Below are positions 58,976-64,000 of a stretch of 64,000 bases of DNA, piece by piece. The DNA lies in the NCBI RefSeq assembly GCF_900116765.1, contig NZ_UETC01000001.1, positions 558,001 through 622,000 on the forward strand. The letters are read 5' to 3'. The first letter of the stretch is position 1, and each line of letters begins with the position of its first letter. Below the pieces are notes generated by a model. That model searched no databases and was not told the DNA's origin. It worked only from the letters and a program-made list of their open reading frames with translations. This DNA comes from Jannaschia seohaensis (GTDB lineage: Bacteria; Pseudomonadota; Alphaproteobacteria; Rhodobacterales; Rhodobacteraceae). Both the position numbers and the translations under genes were made by a program.

Positions 58976-59402
58976 CAGGAAGATAGGCGGCCAGGGACGA
59001 GACAGCCGAGAGCGGTGGGCCGCGCCCGCCGACAGGCGCCTCGCCCGGCAGGCTATCGACGCATGGCGGCAGGTCTCGTGCGCCGGTCGAGTCGACGTGC
59101 AGCGGATTGCCGTCTGCGAAGGCGTGCACGCCGGAGTGTGCTGGGTCTCAAAGGACTGGTCTACTTCCGTTTTCCGCCGACTGGGCGTCGGTCCCTTGGC
59201 CGTCGGCGAGAGCGTCGGGCCAGTGCCTCGCCATTGCGGCGGCCTCGGTGCCGCAGGATCGGCTTCGTCGTCCAGAGCGCCTCCTGCATGCCTCCGCGCA
59301 CCCCGGTCTGATTGCGCCGCAAATGCGCCTCGTTGCTCAGGCCCGCATGGGGATGTTGCACGGGCCTTCTCTCGGAGCAGCTCCGGGGCTTGGCCGCGCG
59401 GC
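58976..59402. other. Gene-free stretch, right part of the 2.7 kb gap
   Basis: Nothing recognisable lies between the possible transporter relic and the 3' end of the sulfotransferase gene. No hairpin with a T-tract and no repeat related to the 3'-UTR elements was seen. Confidence 0.5.
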
Positions 59403-60089
59403 TCAGGGGGTGAGCGCGCGCGCGCGCATCGCTTCGTAGAAAGGCAACGCGCCGCGCAGCAGGTCGGGGCGGTCGGTCTCGGGCAGGGGGCCTTCGGGGC
59501 CCGCGAAACCGGTGGAGCGGTGGACGGCGTCATACCAATGCGCGGCCCAGACCCCGTCCGCCGAATGACCGCCCGCTGGCCAGGAGAGCATCGCGTCGGA
59601 CCAGGGCAGGCCGATCTCGGCGCAGAGTTTCTGTAGCATCGCCCGAGGGTTGCGGCGCAGTTCGGACGTATCGACCACGATCCCGCCGAGCCGGTCGTAG
59701 AGCGCGGCTTGCGTCGCAAAGCCGATGGCCTGCTCGTCGAGGCCGTCATGCTTTTGCCCGTAGCTTGCGATGACCCGGGCGGGGTGGCGGATGAGGTGGA
59801 CATGGACGGCGCCTTCGGCCCAGTCCAGCGGCATGCCCTCCATGTGGTGGGTCATGTGCTTTTGGTAGACATGGGGGGTGCCGGGGCGGGCGCAGGCGGC
59901 GGCGACCTCGGCCGGGTCGGTCGGTTGCGCGGCCAGGATCGCTTCGCGCATCGGGTGGGGAAGGCCGCTGCGGGCGAGGAAGGCGGCGTAGAACGGCTCG
60001 TCCATGACGGTGCAGTCGGGCCGGTTGCCAAAGCTGTACATCATCGCGGTGGAGAGGTTCCGGGGGCCGGACCAGGCGGCGATGCGCAT
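59403..60089 (-). CDS. Sulfotransferase family protein
   Basis: A 228-residue P-loop protein of the bacterial sulfotransferase family. The PAPS 5'-phosphosulfate loop is in RIAAWSGPRNLSTAMMYSFGNRP; the middle has YQKHMTHHMEG; the 3'-phosphate-binding segment is VHVHLIRHPARVIASYGQK. These short cytosolic members often have no known acceptor. GGAG precedes the ATG at 60089. It is divergent from the dihaem cytochrome gene, with an inverted-repeat cluster between them. Confidence 0.85.
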   Translation of the reverse strand: MRIAAWSGPRNLSTAMMYSFGNRPDCTVMDEPFYAAFLARSGLPHPMREAILAAQPTDPAEVAAACARPGTPHVYQKHMTHHMEGMPLDWAEGAVHVHLIRHPARVIASYGQKHDGLDEQAIGFATQAALYDRLGGIVVDTSELRRNPRAMLQKLCAEIGLPWSDAMLSWPAGGHSADGVWAAHWYDAVHRSTGFAGPEGPLPETDRPDLLRGALPFYEAMRARALTP

Positions 60090-60112
60090 GAGGAAGCTCC
60101 GTCGGGATATCG

Positions 60113-60145
60113 GTCGTGACGTCCGTCGTGACGACGGTCACGACG
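60113..60145. promoter_or_regulatory. GTCGTGAC repeat cluster, probable operator
   Basis: GTCGTGAC occurs at 60113-60120 and 60125-60132 as direct repeats 12 bases apart, and inverted as GTCACGAC at 60137-60144. The last two extend to a perfect 9-base inverted repeat, CGTCGTGAC/GTCACGACG, with a 4-base spacer (60124-60145). The site is 24 bases before the sulfotransferase ATG and about 230 bases before the cytochrome gene, a good place for a regulator of the sulfotransferase or of both. The rest of the 287-base gap shows no gene. Confidence 0.45.
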
Positions 60146-60376
60146 TAGCGGATGCGGATTTCGGCGGGAAGAGCCCGATTGCGCCGACACGGCGCGCGGA
60201 CCGGAATCCGGGAGCCGGAGCGCGTGTCGGTCAGCTGTCTCTCTCCGACCTCGGGGTCCGTGCCCTTTCGTCCGCGCCGCCCGCCATTCGGCGCGAGGCC
60301 GGAAAAGATGCCCGCAGATTTCGCTTGGTGAGGCGCGGCAATTTGATGCACCGTGCCTTTCACGGAGGACGTCCAA

Positions 60377-61219
60377 ATGAAGACACATGCCTGGTTTGTC
60401 ATCGCCGCCCTGGTCGGCACCGGGGCCTTGGCCGAGCCCTCGCTGGAACGCGGGGAATATCTCGTCGAGGGGCCGGCCGGCTGCGGAAACTGCCACACGC
60501 CCATCGGGCCCGAGGGCCCGGTCATGGAGATGAACCTCGCAGGCCGCCTGGTCGAGGAGACGCCGGGCTTCACCGCCATCGCGCCCAATATCACGCCGGG
60601 CGGGCGTGTCGCGAATTGGACCGACGAAGAGTTCGCCCGTGCGATCCGCGAGGGGATCACCCCCGGCGGGTCGCGGGTGATCGGTCCGCCGATGCCGATC
60701 GCCCTCTACCGGGGCCTTTCGGACGACGACGTGATGTCCATCGTGATGTATATGCGGAGCCTCCCGGCCGTGGAGAACGACCCGGGAGAAAGCGTCTACA
60801 ACATTCCGCTGCCGCCGGCCTACGGGCCACCGATCGAGACCGTCGCCCATCCGGAGGAAGGCGTCACCGTGGAATATGGCGCATACCTCGCCGGTCCGGT
60901 CGCCCATTGCATCGAATGCCACAGCCCGATGGGGCCGCAGGGCCCGGACTGGGTGAACCAGCTCGGCGCGGGCGGCTTCGAGTTCCACGGCCCCTGGGGC
61001 GTCTCGGTCTCGTCCAACCTGACCCCCCATCCGGAGGACGGGATCGCCGAATGGACGGATGCGGAGCTGGTGCAGATGATCACCACCGGCATGCGACCCG
61101 ATGGATCGCCGATGATGCCGCCGATGGGATATGGATATTACAGCCGCATGACCCAGGCCGATCTGGACGCGATCATTCTCTATCTGCGCCAGATCCCGGC
61201 CTTGGCGGACCCGACCTGA
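60377..61219 (+). CDS. Dihaem c-type cytochrome, periplasmic
   Basis: A 280-residue secreted cytochrome with signal peptide MKTHAWFVIAALVGTGALAE and two c-type haem sites, CGNCH (36-40) and CIECH (178-182), each in its own domain; candidate Met ligands lie in IGPPMPIALYRGLSDDD and GSPMMPPMGYGYYSRM. This is the cytochrome subunit type seen with alcohol, aldehyde or sorbitol dehydrogenases, but no dehydrogenase gene is adjacent, so it may serve as a free electron carrier. GGAGGA stands before the ATG at 60377. A strong hairpin follows at 61230-61257. Confidence 0.9.
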   Translation: MKTHAWFVIAALVGTGALAEPSLERGEYLVEGPAGCGNCHTPIGPEGPVMEMNLAGRLVEETPGFTAIAPNITPGGRVANWTDEEFARAIREGITPGGSRVIGPPMPIALYRGLSDDDVMSIVMYMRSLPAVENDPGESVYNIPLPPAYGPPIETVAHPEEGVTVEYGAYLAGPVAHCIECHSPMGPQGPDWVNQLGAGGFEFHGPWGVSVSSNLTPHPEDGIAEWTDAELVQMITTGMRPDGSPMMPPMGYGYYSRMTQADLDAIILYLRQIPALADPT

Positions 61220-61229
61220 CGCGAGGGCG

Positions 61230-61257
61230 GGCGCTGGCGCCTCGGCGCGCCAGCGCC
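61230..61257. terminator. Bidirectional GC hairpin between converging genes
   Basis: GGCGCTGGCGC pairs with GCGCCAGCGCC-type sequence (stem of at least nine perfect pairs, 61230-61238 with 61249-61257). It lies 11 bases after the cytochrome stop and 37 bases after the UbiG-like stop on the other strand. No T-tract is present. Confidence 0.5.
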
Positions 61258-61293
61258 GGACGCCCGGCGCGTGGATGGGCCGGGCCAGCGGGC

Positions 61294-62001
61294 TCAGGGT
61301 TTCTCGGCCACGCCCATATAGATGATCGCTTTCGACGGAAGGCGCCCGAAAACCGGATCGCCCCGCCGGTTCACGCCGCGCGGGCCGAGGCCCGTCTCGG
61401 GGCCGGGGCGGAGACCCGCCGCCTTCATCGCCGCGCGCAGCTCCGCCGGGGTGATGAACATCTCGGGGTCGTGGGTGCCCTTGGGCAGCAGGCGCAGCAC
61501 GTCCTCGGCCATGGTGATGACCGCCAGCCGCGAGAGCGGGTTGCGGTTGATCGTGTCGTAGAAGAACTGGCCGCCGGGGCGCAGCACGCGGGCCACTTCG
61601 CGCATCACCTGGCCCAGGTCGCGGACATGCTCCAGCACGTCGACGCAGGCCACCGCGTCGAAGCTCGCATCCCCATAGGGCAACGCCTCGCCCACACCCA
61701 CGTCATATCGGATCTCGCGTCCCCCCGCCTCGGCATGGGCGCGGGCGGCGACGATGGCGTCGGCGGCGGGGTCGATCCCGGTGACGCGGGCACCCCGGTC
61801 GTCGAGCGCTTCGGCGAGGAAGCCCCCGGCACAGCCGAGGTCCAGCACGTCCTTGCCCCGCCAGTCGATGAAGCCGTCGAAGAAGGAGAGCCGCCCCGGC
61901 ACCATGTTCTTGAGCGTCCGGACCCAGCGGATGTCGTCGGACCACCAATGCGCGGCGACGTCGTCATAGATGGTCAGGTCATTGCGCTGGGCTGTCGGCA
62001 T
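61294..62001 (-). CDS. UbiG-like SAM-dependent methyltransferase
   Basis: A 235-residue class I methyltransferase. Motif I is VLDLGCAGGFLAEALDDRGARVTGIDPA, and later segments are DAVACVDVLEHVRDLGQVMRE, GGQFFYDTINRNPLSRLAVI and MFITPAELRAAMKAAGL, all in the UbiG order (ubiquinone O-methyltransferase). The N-terminus (HWWSDDIRWVRTLKNMVPGRLSFF) differs somewhat from standard UbiG, so it may be a paralogue acting on another phenolic or isoprenoid acceptor. Its first 23 bases overlap the end of the upstream membrane methyltransferase-like gene, which suggests they work together. Confidence 0.82.
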   Translation of the reverse strand: MPTAQRNDLTIYDDVAAHWWSDDIRWVRTLKNMVPGRLSFFDGFIDWRGKDVLDLGCAGGFLAEALDDRGARVTGIDPAADAIVAARAHAEAGGREIRYDVGVGEALPYGDASFDAVACVDVLEHVRDLGQVMREVARVLRPGGQFFYDTINRNPLSRLAVITMAEDVLRLLPKGTHDPEMFITPAELRAAMKAAGLRPGPETGLGPRGVNRRGDPVFGRLPSKAIIYMGVAEKP

Positions 62002-62734
62002 CGGTGCGGGCCTTTCGTGGAAGCGGGAGCCAATAGGGAACGCGGGCGCGATAGGCGGTAAAGCGGTCCCCGTAGATCTTGGAGAAGCGCCGCTCCTTGT
62101 GGAGGGGCGCGAGGACGCAATAGCCGGTCCAAAGCATCGCCAGGGCCAGCTGGTCGGGCGTGTAGGTCGGCATCGTCCAGAGCGTGAGGGCGAAGCCCAG
62201 ATAGATGGGCTGCCGGATGACGCGGTAGAGCCCGGTCTCGGGCATGTCGGGAAAGACGGGGCTGCGGTCGCGCGCCATGGCGAGCCAGCCGAGCATCCCC
62301 GATTGCAGTTGGAGCCCGCTTTGCAGGATGGCGAGGCTCAGAAGGCCCCAGGCGGCGGCGAAGAGGCCGCACATGAGCCAGTAGACGGCGCCCTCGGCCT
62401 GCCACAGGACGATGCCCGTGGGCGTCCAGAAGGCAAAGACCAGGGCCAACTGCACGGAGGCGATCAGGGCGTAGCTCGTGGTCGCCAGCCGCGGGTCGGG
62501 GCCGATCCGCGCGAGGAACCTGCGCCCCCTCCCGGTCAGCAGCAGCGAATGCGCCAGCGGAAACTGCGCCACAAGCGCGAGGTTGGCGAGCGCCGCCCAG
62601 GGCCAGGGCGCCGCACCCCAGCTGCGGGTCAGGCCGTGGAACAGGTGGTAGATCATCAGCCCCACGCCGAGCGCGAAGAGCCCGTGACAGGCCGCGCCCC
62701 AGGCCAGGGCGAGAAGGAGTCGTTTCGCATTCAT
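61979..62734 (-). CDS. Isoprenylcysteine carboxyl methyltransferase-like membrane protein
   Basis: A 251-residue protein with about six membrane helices. The C-terminal region has the ICMT/PEMT-type SAM segment: ETGLYRVIRQPIYLGFALTLW followed by PLHKERRFSKIYGDRFTAYRARVPYWLP (R-x-P-x-Y then E-R-x…Y). This motif marks small-molecule and lipid methyltransferases of the isoprenylcysteine methyltransferase/NnrU group. The ATG at 62734 is chosen because the first helix follows it; an upstream extension is not hydrophobic. It overlaps the UbiG-like gene by 23 bases. The substrate is unknown. Confidence 0.8.
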   Translation of the reverse strand: MNAKRLLLALAWGAACHGLFALGVGLMIYHLFHGLTRSWGAAPWPWAALANLALVAQFPLAHSLLLTGRGRRFLARIGPDPRLATTSYALIASVQLALVFAFWTPTGIVLWQAEGAVYWLMCGLFAAAWGLLSLAILQSGLQLQSGMLGWLAMARDRSPVFPDMPETGLYRVIRQPIYLGFALTLWTMPTYTPDQLALAMLWTGYCVLAPLHKERRFSKIYGDRFTAYRARVPYWLPLPRKARTDADSPAQ

Positions 62735-62906
62735 GATGGCGCGGCAGATAGTGCGGTCGCGCCCCCCGGGAAGCGACGCGATGTCTCGGGCCCGGCACCG
62801 TTTCCGGGGGCGGGGCGATCCTGTCACGGCGGCGTGATTTGCGCCGCGCGGCAATTCGCGCGATGCTAATGAACCGTTCCGTTCAGTTGCCCACGGGAGA
62901 TGCGAG

Positions 62907-63047
62907 ATGACCGAACGTTTGTCCAACCTGCGTCTGTTGGCGCTGATCCTCGCGATCGCGGCCGGGCTGATCCTGGAGGCGAAGGCCGAGGACCGGCGCG
63001 CTTTGGCCGAGAAGGACTGCGCCGAGATGGCGGTGCTGGTGAGCTAG
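62907..63047 (+). CDS. 46-residue membrane or exported small protein
   Basis: A short gene starting at ATG 62907 with GGGAG about 8 bases before it and ending in TAG at 63047. The product begins MTERLSNLRLLALILAIAAG, a hydrophobic helix after a short basic start, followed by a charged tail EAKAEDRRALAEKDCAEMAV. This could be a one-helix inner-membrane protein or a cleaved small exported protein. It ends 3 bases from the convergent YggT stop. No family is recognised; the ribosome site and composition make it a likely real gene. Confidence 0.55.
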   Translation: MTERLSNLRLLALILAIAAGLILEAKAEDRRALAEKDCAEMAVLVS

Positions 63048-63049
63048 GC

Positions 63050-63346
63050 TCAGAAGCCCATCGCCGCCTGCGCGCGCAGGTCCCCGAAGATCATCTGCAG
63101 GATGATGATGCCCAGGATGAACACCAGCGGCGCCAGGTCCAGGCCGCCGGTCGCGGGGAGGATGCCGCGGATCCGCGAATAGGCGGGTTCCAGGATGCGG
63201 TTCAGCCCGTCCCAAAGCTGGCCCACGATCGGCTGATGCAGGTTCAGCACCCCGAAGGTGATGAGCCACGACATGATAATGTGCGCGACGGCGAACCACC
63301 AAGCGACGTTCAGTAGAAGCAGGACAATGTCGATCAGGGTGCTCAT
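63050..63346 (-). CDS. YggT family membrane protein
   Basis: A 98-residue inner-membrane protein with two hydrophobic segments: LIDIVLLLLNVAWWFAVAHIIMSWLI and DLAPLVFILGIIILQMIF. The linker LNRILEPAYSRIRGILPATGGLDLAP is the signature of YggT/CCB3-type proteins, linked to membrane-protein assembly, osmotic stress or division in different bacteria. GGAGA precedes the ATG at 63346; the longer open frame upstream has no homologous sequence. Confidence 0.93.
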   Translation of the reverse strand: MSTLIDIVLLLLNVAWWFAVAHIIMSWLITFGVLNLHQPIVGQLWDGLNRILEPAYSRIRGILPATGGLDLAPLVFILGIIILQMIFGDLRAQAAMGF

Positions 63347-63452
63347 GCGGGTCTCCGTTTGTCCGCTCTGAGGTAGGCGCGCTCCGGGGCGCTTGCAAGC
63401 CGGACGCGAGGTCGTGCTTGACGCGCCCCGGGCGCGGTCGCAGGCCCCCGGC

Positions 63453-63995
63453 ATGTATCCCGTCTTTCGCCTCGCCTTGCAGATCTGGCGCCAGCGCCGC
63501 GCGCCGCGCATGTCCCTCACCGACACCCATGTCAGCCATCACCTCTGTTGGCCCTGGGATCTGGACGGCTTCGCCGAACTCAACAACGGGCGGACCCTGA
63601 CGCTCTATGATCTGGGGCGGTTCGGCGCGGGGGCGCGGACCGGCCTGATGGAGGTGCTGCGGACGCGGCGCTGGGGTCTGGCGGTGGCGGGGGCGTCGGT
63701 GCGCTACCGCAAGCGGGTGACGGCGTTCCAGCGGATCGAGATGCGCACGCGCTGCGTGGGCTGGGACGCTCGCTTCGTCTACATCTTGCAGTCGATGTGG
63801 GTGAAGGGCGTCTGCACCAGCGAGGCGCTGCTGCGCACCGCCGTGACCTCGCCGGCGGGCACGCTCCCGCCCGCGCAGGTGGTCGAGGCTCTGGGCTGGC
63901 GCGGGGCCGCGCCGGACCTGCCCGGCTGGGTCGCGGCCTGGGTCGCGGCGGAGGCCAGGCGCCCCTGGCCGCCGGAGGATGCTCTCAGCGTCTGA
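63453..63995 (+). CDS. Acyl-CoA thioesterase-like protein (4HBT/THEM6 type)
   Basis: A 180-residue hot-dog-fold protein, MYPVFRLALQIWRQRRAPRMS onward. The key segment is HHLCWPWDLDGFAELNNGRTLTLYDLGR, matching the W-P-x-D-x-D-x-x-x-H-(L)NN-x-(R/K) pattern of THEM6-like thioesterases, followed by the beta-sheet segments VRYRKRVTAFQRIEMRTRCVGWD and FVYILQSMWVKG. Such proteins hydrolyse acyl-CoA or acyl-carrier thioesters; the substrate is unknown. The ATG at 63453 is chosen because the family N-terminus starts there. It is complete and ends 5 bases before the window edge. Confidence 0.85.
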   Translation: MYPVFRLALQIWRQRRAPRMSLTDTHVSHHLCWPWDLDGFAELNNGRTLTLYDLGRFGAGARTGLMEVLRTRRWGLAVAGASVRYRKRVTAFQRIEMRTRCVGWDARFVYILQSMWVKGVCTSEALLRTAVTSPAGTLPPAQVVEALGWRGAAPDLPGWVAAWVAAEARRPWPPEDALSV

Positions 63996-64000
63996 TCCGC

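Overview
The window looks like chromosomal DNA of a high-GC marine-type alphaproteobacterium of the Rhodobacteraceae. The basis is codon use, gene content and gene order: leuC, typA, fadH, zapE, a conserved rsfS-rlmH-gpmI-envC-ctpA-rppH block, a YggT protein and a bacteriophytochrome of the HWE kinase type. No prophage, transposase, CRISPR array or rRNA was seen. One tRNA, tRNA-Arg(TCT), is present.

Layout. 1-900 holds the 5' part of an unrecognised gene and a possible broken gene end. 893-13130 carries leuC, an MscS channel, a bacteriophytochrome histidine kinase with a divergent single-domain response regulator, a zinc-finger protein, an orphan ABC ATPase, a ketopantoate reductase, an EamA exporter, a dihaem peroxidase and a two-gene cysteine-rich/MerF-like unit. 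13283-20031 carries typA, tRNA-Arg, fadH, a LysR regulator and two small unknowns. 20032-21069 is zapE.

21116-48534 is a polysaccharide (EPS/capsule) locus: acyltransferase, two glycosyltransferases and a priming sugar transferase on the minus strand; flippase and methyltransferase on the plus strand; then another glycosyltransferase, a Wzc-like chain-length/tyrosine-kinase protein, a Wzy-like polymerase, a secreted glycoside hydrolase and a pyruvyltransferase. In its middle (27868-40753) lies a hybrid PKS-NRPS assembly line of two proteins, 3168 and 902 residues, plus a phosphopantetheinyl transferase. The first protein reads A-T-KS-AT-ACP-aminotransferase-C-A(Gly-like)-T, a layout that builds a beta-amino acid unit and joins it to an amino acid. 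The second reads C-(adenylation C-terminal remnant)-T-TE. It has three departures from the norm: Gln in place of the catalytic His of the C domain, no adenylation core, and Cys in place of Ser in the thioesterase. This is the most interesting part of the window.

48741-54250 is the housekeeping block rsfS-rlmH-gpmI-envC-ctpA-rppH. 54325-56690 holds a secreted unknown and gamma-glutamyltransferase. 56691-59402 is a 2.7 kb stretch with no credible intact gene and a possible MFS transporter relic. The right end carries a sulfotransferase, a dihaem cytochrome c, a UbiG-like methyltransferase overlapping an isoprenylcysteine-methyltransferase-like membrane protein, a 46-residue membrane protein, a YggT protein and a thioesterase. 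A recurrent 3'-UTR element (a TTCTTCTGG..AAATACTC motif followed by a GC hairpin) occurs in four to five places, each time downstream of a gene on the same strand.
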